NCBI GenBank assembly: GCA_019633425.1
Contig: WSUB01000096.1
Location: 62,001 to 126,000 of the forward strand
DNA length: 64,000 nt
From: Tulasnella sp. 424
Taxonomy: Eukaryota; Basidiomycota; Agaricomycetes; Cantharellales; Tulasnellaceae
Direction of reading: 5' to 3'
Positions 1-10,022 of this stretch are shown here, piece by piece (positions within the stretch are counted from its first letter, which is position 1; every line of letters starts with the position of its first letter). The position numbers and the translations under genes are program-made. The notes below the pieces were generated by a model, which was given only the letters and a program-made list of their open reading frames with translations, did no database searches and was not told the DNA's origin.

Positions 1-2314
1 GTAGGCAAGTGATACTCGTCCCACTACGGAAATGCGCATTGTGACTGATACGTGACACCCCAGGGAAGGACCTGCCTGAAACTGAACTTCAGCCTGCGGA
101 CGATTTAGCCATTTTGGCTGCCAACGCTTTGGTCTCGGCCTGGGTGATCACAAGTAAGACCTATAGCTCTTACGGTGGTGGCGAATCCCGACTGACGTGG
201 GCTCCCGATCACAGGAAAAGAGCCTTACCTACACCAAGCGTTGGTGGTCTTGGAGTATGCGTCATCCAAAAGCAAGCAGAACTACCAATTCCGTGTGCTG
301 GCCGTTCGGGTATACCGCCTTTTGGGTGAGGAGGATCTAGGTTGGTCGCGGAGCAAAACTGACTTCTCCGGGTTCTTAGCTGCCAACACCCCAGCGGTCT
401 CTCACTACCGTACTATGGATGTCAAGCAAGTGCAAACCGATACCCTCTCCCATCTCATCCTCGCAAGAGGATCCACATACTCTTTGGCTCCCGTGGGCGA
501 CGTCGGAATGACCCAAGAATGCATAGCGGCGAGCGATATCTACAATCAGAATAGTAGCGACGTGAGTGAGCGTTGTTATAATTTCAGAACGAAACTGACT
601 TGTTCTTCGTGCATGCTAGACCGCCGACATGATTCTCAAAGCGTTCCAGTTCGAGAAATACTCACAGGTATAATTTTCCTGGAAGGCATGCAGGATTTCT
701 GGACTCATAGGAACATTATACATGACAGATAACCGAGTTCGTCGAATTCGAGGACCGCTTAGACAACTCACTGCAACGAGACCTGACGCGGTTGGAGTAC
801 GTTCGCATGAAGTTCACAACGGAGAAGCTGGAACCTGAAGCGTTGTTGCTGGAGCTTCAAGAATTGGAATTCGTCCTGGAGAAGAGTACGCTCTTCCGAC
901 CAAGGAGATGGACCCCCACGTTACTCATGAATGGGTCTTCCTAGTGCACCATGATAACCGCGACTTTGCTGTCGTGCCAAACTATCAACCGCGCGGGCAA
1001 TCTTTGGCTGACCAAACGTCAATGGGCGTCGTGCGTGGGGTAGGTGTGAAGACGTTAAAGGGTGTTGTTTCCACAACTGACCTCCGTTAATCGCCCTTTT
1101 AGTTCCAGTGGCTAACCGTCTTCTTGCAACTCTACATCCGAGCATATGCACGAGCATGCAGAGTCGAAACCTCCGTCGCTTCGGACATGAACACCTTCCT
1201 TTCCGGCTGGCTTTCAGAGGTGCGAAGCTGCATTTCTTCCAAGGGGCATAGAATGAACAGAACTTTGACACGGAAACGAATAGATGACCGAAGACGAGAA
1301 GACATTCCTCAAGTTCTCTCAAATCCTTCACGAGTGGATTCCATGCCCGCCATTACAATCCCGTGAGGCCGCTATGGCTGCTTTGACCGGAGCTGCGGTC
1401 GCTTCAGATGCAACAGCCGCGCCTACACAAAACGGAAGTGGTGACGCAGCTGCGAAGACGAATGGCGATCAAGAGAGGAAGCAATCACCGCCTCCACCCC
1501 ACGTCAAGCAGGACGGAAGCGGTTAGTCGTTTCCTTAACCTGAAGCACCACGATATTAAACCATTTCCAATTTTCGTAGCTCCTGTCACCGTTGAAGCAT
1601 CGACTGAGACCGCAGTGAAATACTTTGAAGGTACGCCAACCCGGTCCTGTGATCCGTATCGTAAGGTCGGATCCGCTAAGGCGTCTTCTGCGTTTCATAG
1701 ATGCTGCGGCACGAGCGAAAGCCCTGGCAGACCAAGGTGAACTTCTGTGGGAGGTTTGCCATGTCGCTACTTTGGCCCAGGAGGTAGGCGAAAATAGTTT
1801 GCCGGGGACGATCATCGTACTAACCTGAGTGAAATTTCGCAATAGGCTTTCGTTCTTCTTCAAATCGTATCTCTTCCGTATACTAGCAAGTCCGGGAAAT
1901 CTAAAATTAAGATCACGGACAGCGGTTCGGTACGCAACCCTAGTGTGTTCTTCAGAGGGGGCCGGCGAACTGACGGAGTAAAAACGCAGGTCGTCGAGAG
2001 CTTGAAAACTGTTCGAACGCAGGCGGCAACCCACCTTCGAGCTATCTCAACTCTACTTACCGACATTGCGGAAAAGGAAGGTGCTTCAGAGCGACAAGAC
2101 GAATGGGCGGAGGGGTGTGCCGCGCTCGCTGAAGTTGACGCGGCTGTAAGTACTATCTGGCGGTCTTTTCAACAACCCGTTTGCTTACGGACGCCATCTC
2201 TTACAGCTCGGTACCGAGTTTGCTGGTAGTGTAGCTAAAAAGACGCTCGAAGCGCGCAAAACAGTCTGCGAAGGTTTGGCTAAAGGGATCTTAAAAGTCG
2301 TTGCTGGGCACTGA
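1..2314 (+). CDS. NAA25: NatB N-terminal acetyltransferase auxiliary subunit (Mdm20/NAA25-like), 5' end outside window
   Basis: This is the C-terminal part of the ribosome-associated NatB subunit that helps the catalytic subunit acetylate Met-Asp/Glu/Asn/Gln N-termini. Spliced exons read HYRTMDVKQVQTDTLSHL (about 410-465), EFVEFEDRLDNSLQRDL (about 735-785), DNRDFAVVPNYQPRG (about 950-995), MTEDEKTFLKFSQILHEW (1284 on) and CHVATLAQE (about 1757-1785), all typical of fungal Mdm20. The final exon (2207-2314) ends KGILKVVAGH-stop. At least eight short introns interrupt it. I saw no clear frame break, but exact junctions were not all resolved. The last exon and its intron recur as a fragment near 4085, so this gene's tail was duplicated. 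It is convergent with an RPA2 relic. Family assignment is confident; the exon model is approximate. Confidence 0.82.
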
Positions 2315-2423
2315 AGACAATGCGCCCCTGCATACGGCATGTATACCTCTATAATGGTTTTGATGTAGATACGGATGGTCGATTTAGGAATATACCACGA
2401 TTGGATAATGCTGATATTGCAAA

Positions 2424-2572
2424 AGCTTGAAGTGCTGATCTGCTAATGGAATTCGTCGATGGTGTTGAAGATGTGACCGGCTTCGGTCAGGCAGTCGAGG
2501 GCATTGCTAAATGGTGGGTTCGAATTGCCAAGAGGCAATGAAATAGTACCTGTCTTGTTAGTAAATACTAAA
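2424..2572 (-). pseudogene. RPA2 relic: last exon fused to first-intron remnant
   Basis: On the minus strand, 2424-2513 matches the last exon of the intact RPA2 at 4405-4483 (LTEAGHIFNTIDEFH is recognisable) but has an in-frame TAG where RPA2 has TAT and has lost the normal stop. Directly beyond it, about 2520-2572 resembles the first intron and start region of RPA2 (5525-5570). About 1 kb between the two ends has therefore been deleted in this copy. It is clearly non-functional. Confidence 0.75.
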
Positions 2573-2579
2573 ATATTTA

Positions 2580-3004
2580 TTTAGACACCTACACCTGCTC
2601 TCCCGTTGATCGCTTTTGGTTTCTTCTCCCCCCTTTGTTTGGGCTTGATCTGCGCGCGACGTCGACCCAAATCGCGCCGCACGCCCGGTTACCCCTACGT
2701 TTGACCGAACACCGAGGAAGCTCGTTTCCGCTAAGCCAGAACGAATTGCGTAGAAATAGAAACCTCGTGCCTTGTCTAATTCTCACGAGGCACAAACCAA
2801 TTCCCTCGACGCCTGACAATGGGAGGCTATGCGCGCCTAACCTTGTTGTCCGCCACCACACGCGTTGATTCCCCGACACGCCTCAAAACACCCTTCAAAA
2901 GCTCTCCCACACCTTCTCACAAAGTCCATCCATCGTCCCCTTTTCCGCCCTCTTCTAGACCGCCCACTCAGGATCTTCAACGACCAAAACCGCTCACGAC
3001 GCAA
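2580..3004 (+). other. Upstream region of the left SUR7-like gene
   Basis: No gene is recognised. From about 2870 it aligns by eye with 5790-5939 upstream of the right SUR7-like gene (shared CCTTCAAAAGCT and a C/T-rich tract ending CTCACGACGCAAATG), so it is a retained promoter and leader copy. Confidence 0.6.
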
Positions 3005-3800
3005 ATGATACGATCAGTAGGCCTAGGTCTCTTCTTCTGCTTTGCAGCTTTCGTCCTCCTCATATTCGTAAGTACATCTCTGCACGCGAACCAACAGCCA
3101 GTACCGAATCGTGACTCATTTGCTTTCATTTTCCACAGGCTAATGTGTCCGGACCCGTATGGGGGAACATCAGCTTCCTCAACACCAACATCGATGGTCG
3201 TGAAATCCACTTTGGTGTATATGGTTACACTGGAGGCCCGAGACGCTTGGGCTACACCATAGACCAGCTAGAGTACGCATGATCCTGGTACTCTGTCTCT
3301 GGCGCACAACTCACAGTACTCCCTAATTGCAGCACTCGCAATGGTCTCCTCAACAGCGTCATCGTCCACAAGTTGACCTACGTCCTCGTCCTCCACCCAA
3401 TCGGTACGTCTTCTGCTTCGATTTACTCTTTATCGAGTGGGAGTTTAACCACCTTCCTTCTTTTTGCACAGCCGCTGGTTTCGCCTTCATTGCAGTTGCC
3501 TTTGGCATCTGTGGCGTAGCATCCAACGTGGTCGGCACCATTATCATGGCCATGACTGCAGCACTCGCCGCCACCATCACTCTGGTCGTATGGATCATTG
3601 ACATGGTACTCTTCGGTATCACCCGCAACAAGCTGCGGGACCAAGGCCACCCCGCTCAGTACGGCAATGCTAACTGGCTCGTCCTTGGTGCACTCATCGC
3701 CCTCCTTCTCGGCTCTTGCGCCAGCTGCTTCGGCATCTTTGAGAGCTCCCGCGTCCAGCGTAACAACCAGAGACCAACGCTTGAAAAATCGTCGGTATGA
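3005..3800 (+). CDS. SUR7/PalI-family (claudin-like) four-span membrane protein, left copy
   Basis: SUR7/Rim9/PalI proteins are cortical plasma-membrane proteins of eisosomes and pH sensing. Exon 1 (3005-3067) encodes one membrane span (GLGLFFCFAAFVLLIF). Exon 2 carries the extracellular loop with the family motif FGVYGYTGGPRRLGY. A phase-2 intron joins IDQL to DTRNGLLNSVIVHKL, and a further intron interrupts VLVLHPI/AAGFAF. Three more hydrophobic spans follow, ending in a cytosolic tail. Relative to the paralogue at 5940-6709 the stop has been lost: after RNNQ the frame runs on into what is 3' UTR in the paralogue, adding PTLEKSSV. All splice sites are GT-AG. The family call is strong; the substrate or partner is unknown. 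Confidence 0.78.
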
Positions 3801-4084
3801 CGGACCTTGTGTACCTTGGGACTATGTTGTGGTTTTTGCCTTTTGAAATGTGTACGATTTCGACGCCTGAACGAAGCTTCCTCCTTTCAGTTCCGGTCTT
3901 GTATTCTCGTGACTTATAGCTCTCGCTAATGCTGCGTACCCGTAGTGTATTAAATTTGATACCCTTTGCTTGGTTTGGACTGCGCGGCTAATCCGGCGTT
4001 TCTGTACTCCGACCGTCCGATCGATACACATTGCGAGGAATCGACTCGAGCAGGCCACTTTTCGTCAATGTAAATACTCTGTGG

Positions 4085-4240
4085 AGGTCATTTCACCAAA
4101 CCGCTTGCTCACGGACGCCATCTCTGACAGCACAGCAGCGAGTTTGCTAGTAGCGTAGCTAAAAAGACGCTCGAAGCGCGCAAAGCAATCCGCGAAGGTT
4201 TGGCTAAAGGGATTTAAAAGTCGTTGCTGGGCACTGAAGA
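4085..4240 (+). pseudogene. NAA25 last-exon fragment (right duplication copy)
   Basis: This repeats the end of the last NAA25 intron and its final exon (compare 2165-2314), including KKTLEARKAIREGLAKG. One base is missing just after that, bringing a premature TAA at about 4215. No upstream NAA25 exons are present. It is a duplication-boundary fragment. Confidence 0.78.
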
Positions 4241-4404
4241 TAATGGGCACCTGCAAACAACACGTATACCTCTATAACGGGTTCGATGTATATATGGGAT
4301 GATCGATTTAGGAATATACCATGATTGGATAATGCTGATATTGCAGACGTCGATGTGGATTATGCACAACAAAAGGCCCAAGCCGAGAAGAAAAGATGAA
4401 AGTT

Positions 4405-5570
4405 TCAAGTGCTGATCTGATAATGGAATTCGTCGATGGTGTTGAAGATGTGACCTGCTTCGGTCAGGCGGTCGAGGGAATTGCTAAGAGGGAAGAGTAC
4501 CCATATGTCAGCGCCCGAAACGCAATGCATTTTTGCATGGTCTTCCCTACCTCACTTCCTCAGCGTTGATATTGGGGCCCAGACCACGCGTCAAGTCGGT
4601 GACGTGAATTCCCTCCTCTCCCGGTGCAGAGTTGATGATATGTTGAACGATCTTACGCTCCATTGCAGATAGATGACCAAAGTTACCAAGTGCGGCGCCG
4701 GCGTTTGACGTTGAAGTGGCAGCGTTGTAGGCGTTTTGAGAGTTGTTGGATAACCCTTGGCTGCCGCCTGATGGTGCTCCGCGGGTGTAGAGCATGTGGA
4801 CTTGAAGCGCTTCGAGCATCGCAAAGTAGATTTCGTGTGGGTCCTTCACAGGGCGGATGACCATTGCGTTGAAGTGTCGTTTGCCGCCAAAGTGCTTCAC
4901 CGTTCCGAGGACGCGGACCCACTCGTTCTCTCTGTGTAAACGAGTATGGAAGGATGAAGGGTTCGTTTAGGCAAGAGTCGAGTCAAGACCAGCGGGCGGG
5001 TGTGCGTACTGGATGCCCTGCTTCTCCATGAGCCCATCCAAGTCCATATTGGCGCTTCCATCTAACCACTGTCTAGTTTCGACTTGGCCAGTTCCGTCGT
5101 CGAGCGTCATAACGAGATTCGTCGCTTGCTGGTTCACATTATGTATTTGACCGACGAAGGTGAGCTATGCTCGTGGCCACAGGGTCAGCCTCCCAGTTGG
5201 GACCTAGCAATTCCAATACCCACAACATACCTGAGCGCAATCCACACCATCTATTATGGTATCAGAATCTCCTGCTTTGACCGCGGTGAGGATTTGACGA
5301 CAGACGACTGGACGGAGAGACGCGTGGCGGTTCTGGGGGAGAAATTGGGACCATGGACGCGTTCAGAAACGCGCTGTTGGACGTAGTATGCAGGAAGACG
5401 CGAGTCGCTTGCCTTTGATCCGCCTGGACTTCCACCTGGGCTGCCTTGCGAGCCAGAGACGAAGCCTCCGCCAGTTCCATAGTAATCTGGACCAGCAGCC
5501 ACCGCCCGGCAGTCAGATGATCAGATTGACGGTTCCAATTGCCAGGAGATAGTGATATCGTACCTGTCAT
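4405..5570 (-). CDS. RPA2: Replication protein A 32 kDa subunit
   Basis: RPA2 is the middle subunit of the ssDNA-binding RPA heterotrimer in replication and repair. Exon 1 is only ATG ACA G (5564-5570), joined to a Gly/Ser-rich N-terminus (DYYGTGGGFVSGSQGSPGG), the region phosphorylated in other RPA2 proteins. The OB fold follows (SLRPVVCRQILTAVKAGD, LTFVGQIHNVNQQATNL, DDGTGQVETRQW, KHFGGKRHFNAMVIRPV). The C-terminal winged helix ends LTEAGHIFNTIDEFHYQIST. Six exons are inferred. The last intron (about 4484-4550) gives EEVSNSLDRL across the junction. Intron 2 (5333-5412) appears to use a GC donor (AAG|GCAAGC). The start agrees with the family. It is convergent with the NAA25 fragment. Confidence 0.88.
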
Positions 5571-5939
5571 ATTGGATCAGCAAGCGAAAGGTATTGGTGA
5601 TAAGCTAGGGAGGTCGTAGGAGAGAGACGCGCTGGGAGGGTCGCGGAGAAAACACAGACGCGGTAACTTGTTTGTCCGCTTGTAGATGCGTTACATAACA
5701 CAGACCGTGTGACCACCAACGCCAAGCGATGACATCAGTGCGCTCCAACCTTGTGGTGTGGACTGAACTGACATCACACGCGTGGTGTGTTGTTTCCCCG
5801 AAGGCGCCTCAAATCGCCCTTCAAAAGCTCACCAAATCTCGCCACAAAGTCTCATCTCCATCATCCCCCTTTCGCCCTCTCATCTACTTCCCGCCTCTCC
5901 TCTTCAAGACTTTCAAGTTTCAACGCCCTCACGACGCAA

Positions 5940-6709
5940 ATGGCACTATCAGCTGGCCCAGGTCTCTTCTTCTGCTTTGCAGCTCTCGTCCTCCTCGTAT
6001 TCGTAAGTGGATCACTCACACGACCAACAACCAGCCCGAATCGCGACTCATTTGCATTCATTTTCCATAGGCTACTGTGTCCGCACCCATATGGGACAGC
6101 ATCAGCTTCCTCAACACCAACATCGGTGGTCGTGAAATCCACTTTGGTGTATTTGGTTACACTGGAAGCGCGAGACATTTGGGCTACGCCATAAACCAAC
6201 TAGAGTATGCATTCCCTCAGACTTTGTATATGGCGCACAACTCACAGTACTCCCTTCTTTGCAGCACTCGCAATAATCTCTTCAACAGCACCGTCGTCCA
6301 CAACTTGACCTATGTCCTCGTTCTCCACCCAATCGGTACGTCTCCGCTTCGATTTACCCCTATCGAGTGGGGCTCTAACCCTCTACCTTCTTTTTGCGCA
6401 GCTGCTGGTCTCGCCTTCCTCGCAGTCGTCTTTGGCCTCTGTGGCGCAGCATCCCACCGCGTCGGTACCATCATCATGTCCGTGGCTGCAGCACTCGCCA
6501 CCATCCTCACTTTGGTCGTATGGGTCATCGATATGGTTCTCTTCGGTATCCTCCGCAACAAGCTCCGTGGCCAAGGCTACCCCGCTCAATACGGCAATGC
6601 CAACTGGCTCGTCCTTGGCGCCCTCATCGCCCTTCTGCTCGGAACTTGCACCAGCTTCTTCGGCATCTTTGGAAGCTACCGCACCAAGAGGGCTAATAAC
6701 CGGTACTAA
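5940..6709 (+). CDS. SUR7/PalI-family (claudin-like) four-span membrane protein, right copy
   Basis: Paralogue of the gene at 3005-3800 with the same five-exon layout. Exon 1 encodes MALSAGPGLFFCFAALVLLV; the loop has NTNIGGREIHFGVFGYTG; splicing from about 6208 to 6267 gives NQLDTRNNLFNSTVVHNL; the last intron (about 6335-6401) joins VLVLHPI to AAGLAF. Loop Asn-X-Ser/Thr sites (FNST, HNLT) suggest glycosylation. The C-terminus is RTKRANNRY. The unspliced frame from 6077 is also open, so retention of the last two introns would not stop translation. This copy has the family-like short tail and is probably the ancestral form. Confidence 0.8.
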
Positions 6710-6984
6710 ATGAAAGCCGACGCTTGAAAAATAGGTACGACGCACCTCGTGCACCTTTGGGACTATATTGTAGTTTTTGCCTTTTGAAATGTGTACGATT
6801 TCGACGCCCGAACGAACCTTCCTCCTTTTCCACACCAGTATCGTATTCTCCTGACTTATAGCTCTCACTAATGCTACGTACCCTTCGTGTATTAAATTTG
6901 ATACCCTTTGCTCCATTTTGACTATGCGAACGATGCGGCGTTTCTGCACTTCGGAAGTCCGATCGATACACATTGCAAGGAATA

Positions 6985-7617
6985 TACAATAATTGACATG
7001 GTTTCCTCCCCTGAACTACCTCTTCCATCCACGTATAAATAACCATACGAATAAAGTCTTGACGGTGGAACTGAGTCGCTCGAGCGTGCCGCTTTTCGGG
7101 AATATGGCACTTGGGGTAATTATGAGGCTGGATCCAGACTTCACCACCGAGTGAGCCCATTGTCCAATCACATCTGTCACAGTGTGATCCGTTAATTAAG
7201 ATGAAGGCCTCGCATTAGCTTCGAATCCAAATAAAGTGCTCACCTTTGACTGGCCACGAGACGTTGAATCCCAGAACCCGTAGAATCACCCACATATAAA
7301 GCCTTAGTCTGAGGGCCATTTCTCAAGCCCCTCCGCGTTGGGTGGTGAATTTCAGAGGAAGTCTTGTGGGGGATGGAAGAGGCGTGTTCTGTTGAACATT
7401 TCCGCTCGTGGCATTCTTCTCAGCAAGAGGGTTTTCGGGTTCAAGTTGTCCTTGTTTACAAAGGCAAGAGGACCCTTTGCAGTCCAACATAGGCCTCGGT
7501 GGCTGTTAGACCGTAGAGCACGAAGCAAATGCATAAATAACCTCTGGCCCCAGCCGACGGTGGTATTACAATGAACGTGTTTGGCATTCGCGGTTCCGGT
7601 TTATTCCCCTACATCTC
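6985..7617. repeat. Repeated non-coding module, copy 1, and 3' flank of the first IFI6-like gene
   Basis: About 7045-7480 is closely repeated at 9085-9497 (shared runs such as CTCGAGCGTGCCGCTTTT and CAAGTTGTCCTTGTTTACA). The part from about 7295, with a TATA-like ACATATAAAG, is also recognisable at 10415-10640. The stretch 7490-7600 matches the 3' flank of the second IFI6-like gene in opposite orientation. No gene is supported. Confidence 0.65.
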
Positions 7618-7926
7618 TCAACCCCAGATAAGCCACGCAATGAATCCAACAGCGGCTGCTACCCAAAACGCTACGACCACCGGGCTTATAGTTCCTGCAC
7701 TCGGCGTCATTGCAGCCTTTTGGTAAGATGCAAACCGAGATCCGGCGGGTATGTTGCCCCCATAGAAGTCCCTTTGAATGTACGCCGCCGGCGTGCCTAT
7801 TATCATTTAAATCATTAAAAAGTCAAACACTCGTGTGGAAGGAGCCAAAAATGCCTTACCCTTGACGACACCTGTCGGTCCGAACCCTAATTTACGCAGC
7901 ACAGGAACCTCGATAAAGCCAAACAT
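7618..7926 (-). CDS. IFI6/ISG12-like small hydrophobic protein, copy 1
   Basis: Two exons. Exon 1 (from 7926) gives MFGFIEVPVLRKLGFGPTG, then VVK. A 60-odd nt intron (donor GTAAGG) joins to GTPAAYIQRDFYGGNIPAG, and a C-terminal membrane span ends FIAWLIWG. The pattern GFGPxGxxKG...IQxxxYG..VPAGS.FA..Q..AM resembles the interferon-induced 6-16 family, which in fungi forms small membrane proteins of unknown role and in animals affects mitochondrial or ER membranes and apoptosis. The ATG at 7926 is supported because all four copies begin MF. Upstream lie TATA-like sequences (about 8006 and 8025). Family call by pattern only. Confidence 0.7.
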
Positions 7927-8004
7927 GAATGATGAAGAGGATATCGGGGTGGAAGAGCGGACCTGGAATGCTTAAAGGTCGACTGCAAGTTTTGGGGTGT
8001 GAGA

Positions 8005-8118
8005 GTATATAACGAGGCGAGGAAATATATACACACATGGGCGCTAGCTGGAGGGCCAAAAATCACCATATTTGGTTAGCTGATATATGAGCAACGTCCC
8101 AGGATCAGGGGGGGTTTG
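8005..8118 (-). promoter_or_regulatory. Promoter block shared by IFI6-like copies 1 and 3
   Basis: A TATA-like element (tatataa on the plus strand near 8006) and the block ACACATGGGCGCTAGC (from about 8033), followed by GGAGGGCC and a region through about 8118, are repeated upstream of copy 3 at 11365-11477. It lies 80-190 bp upstream of the ATG. Conservation of the flank suggests duplication together with the promoter; regulatory function is inferred. Confidence 0.5.
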
Positions 8119-8710
8119 AGGAAGGCCATGCTGAATTCTTCGTTTCAATGGGTTCGTGCCTGGCGTCGCTCGGCCTGAGTTTCGCGTGAGACATACGACC
8201 GAACGCCGGCATGAATTCCCGCGCGCTCAAAGAGGATGTTTGATTGGTAATCCCACTTGCTCGTTCTACCAAACTCAAGGCTGATAAATGGCGCCTCCTT
8301 GAGCCGCTATGAAGCGATGCGGAGCCATGCAAAGTAATATATCCCAAGGTTAGTTTCTCAGCTTGCCTGATTTCTCACAAAACAAACTTGGTCGCTGGAG
8401 GGATCACGCCTGGCTTGAGAGGCTATAAGTTGTCTTTATTTACAGAGGGTGGGGAAACCGTCAAGCTCGCTCTCGGGTCTCGAACTCCCATCATCTCTAG
8501 TAATCTAAATACTTTGAAATCAGAGTGCAATATCACAGCCTTTAGGAGCTCATCCCTAAACGTATATACTAGAAGTCGAGTCCCGCAAAGCTGATCGTGG
8601 GGACGTATCCGACGTTTACGGGCTTAGCCGATATTATTATCTCCGATCCTTCCATTTGGGGTATTAGCCCAGTCTCAGTCAGTTGACTATCTATATGAGG
8701 TCATAAGAGC
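8119..8710. other. Intergenic, no gene recognised
   Basis: Six frames give only short, unconvincing reading frames. A weak match to the repeated module (AAGTTGTCTTTATTTACA near 8427) is the only structure seen. Confidence 0.5.
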
Positions 8711-9005
8711 CCCATGAATCCCTCTTGGCACGGGGGCGAAGGATATCCGGGCCTGGATGTTTTGGTCGTCGACATGCCGCTTGGAACTGGTGATGTCCAG
8801 TTGACCCTCGGTCAGCTGGTGCAAGTCGATGATGCGCTCGCTGATTTCGTGATACATCTCGGATGTTCGTTTGGCTTATTTCCTTCACGGTTCGCGCGAG
8901 CTCAGGTGCTGAAATCGTATCGACATCTCAAGACGTCGCTCTCATCGACGCCACGAAAGCCTATGTTCCGCCAAGTCGACGTGCCCGTACACCCCCTTCC
9001 CCATT
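8711..9005 (+). pseudogene. Broken fragment of an Ind1/NUBPL (Mrp-type) Fe-S P-loop ATPase
   Basis: The frame from 8714 contains LDVLVVDMPLGTGDVQLTLG then QLVQVD, the signature of Mrp/NBP35-family Fe-S carriers such as mitochondrial Ind1. After a former intron another frame gives GAEIVSTSQDVALIDATK, then a +1 shift gives MFRQVDVPV. The donor after QVD lacks GT, the usual PPGTGD has become PLGTGD, and there is no Walker A region or C-terminus. It is a stray exon pair of a gene whose parent lies elsewhere, sitting between repeated modules. Confidence 0.75.
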
Positions 9006-9084
9006 CCGACACACACACACTAACATCTCAATCACCTTGACCCTCTTCTCTACATGGCTCACTTTAAAATATCCTTACCAATAA

Positions 9085-9497
9085 TGCCTTGACGGTGGAA
9101 CCGAGTCTCTCGAGCGTGCCGCTTTTCTCCAATATGCTACTTGGGACAACCATGAGGCTGGATCCAGACTTAACCACCGAGTGAGCCCATTGCTCAATCA
9201 GATCTGCCGCAGTGTGATTAGCTAATCAAGATGGAGGCCTCGCTTCGGCTTCGAATCCGAATAAAGTGCTCATCTTTGCCCGACCACGAGACGTTGAATC
9301 CCATAACGCGTAAAATGACCCACATCATAAACCTCAGTCTGAGGGCCATTTCTCAAGCGCGTTGAGTGGTGAATTTCAACGGAAGTCTTGTGGGGGATGG
9401 AGGAGGCGTCTCCTTTAGAACATTTCGAAGCACTCGTGGCATGCATTCTTCTCAGCAAGAGGGTTTTCGGGTTCAAGTTGTCCTTGTTTACAAAGTG
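9085..9497. repeat. Repeated non-coding module, copy 2
   Basis: Near-duplicate of 7045-7480 in the same orientation; differences are substitutions and small indels, including loss of the TATA-like stretch (ACATCATAAACC replaces ACATATAAAGCC). Confidence 0.75.
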
Positions 9498-9610
9498 AGG
9501 CGTGCATCATCAACAATTTGATGACCAAAGCAATATTTTAGACTTCCACCATCAGATACCGGGACGTTGCTCATCCGTCAGCTGTAGGTCCTCCCCCTGG
9601 TGCCCCATGT

Positions 9611-9622
9611 CCATATAAACAC
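9611..9622 (+). promoter_or_regulatory. Probable TATA box of IFI6-like copy 2
   Basis: TATAAA at 9614-9619 lies about 100 bp before the ATG at 9716 and is followed by a C/T-rich tract (9640-9710), as is usual for strongly expressed fungal genes. Confidence 0.5.
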
Positions 9623-9715
9623 TGAGCTGGTTATAGCCCCTCATTACTTCCCCCTCCCCCCCCCAATCTCGTCCACCTTTCGACATCTCAAGTCCTCTCG
9701 ACATCCGTTTCATTC

Positions 9716-10022
9716 ATGTTTGGCTTTAAGGCTACGGCGTTGCGTATGTTAGGGTTCGGACCGACGGGGCCGATCAAGGGTAAACCAAATTTTCCTTCCT
9801 TAAACGCGAGTCTTTGATTTTCGAACGATTTATATGATTACAGGTACCGCGGCGCCGCTCATTCAAAAGTCCGTCTATGGATCTTCCGTGCCCGCCGGAT
9901 CTACGTTTGCAAATGCCCAAAGCGCTGCAATGACAGCGAATGCAGAAACTATAAGCCCCGTGGTCGTAGCGATTTTATCAGTAGTCACTGTTGGAGTTAT
10001 TGCCTCGTATATCTGGGGTTGA
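9716..10022 (+). CDS. IFI6/ISG12-like small hydrophobic protein, copy 2
   Basis: Exon 1 (9716-about 9779) reads MFGFKATALRMLGFGPTGP, then IKG. A roughly 60-nt intron (GTAAAC...TTACAG) leads to GTAAPLIQKSVYGSSVPAG, then STFANAQSAAMTANAETISP, and a membrane span ends VGVIASYIWG. It is the only one of the four on the plus strand and lies tail to tail with copy 3. Its 3' flank (10023-10150) matches that of copy 1 in inverted orientation. The frame is intact and spliced length is about 80 residues. Confidence 0.7.

Larger units (their letters stand above)
2165..6985. repeat. Tandem segmental duplication: NAA25 tail - RPA2 - SUR7-like
   Basis: Two diverged copies lie head to tail: about 2165-4045 and about 4085-6985. 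Both start within the last NAA25 intron, run through the NAA25 last exon and the 3' end of RPA2 (opposite strand), and end about 190-280 bp past a SUR7-like gene. The shared end motif (gtccgatcgatacacattgc) is seen near 4016 and 6958. The left copy kept NAA25 and lost RPA2; the right copy kept RPA2 and only a broken NAA25 tail; both kept SUR7-like genes. Boundaries are by eye. Confidence 0.8.

Noticed and set aside
921..1331. Minus-strand 136-codon frame opposite NAA25
   Set aside because: It has no family resemblance and lies wholly opposite NAA25 exons and introns.
2510..2530. GGTTCGAATTG as a tRNA B-box
   Set aside because: It does not fit the B-box consensus (no CC end), has no A-box at a fitting distance and no cloverleaf; the sequence is explained as RPA2 relic.
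7040..7617. Module as an insertion sequence or transposon with a transposase
   Set aside because: No transposase, no terminal inverted repeats and no target duplication visible; recorded as an unexplained repeat instead.
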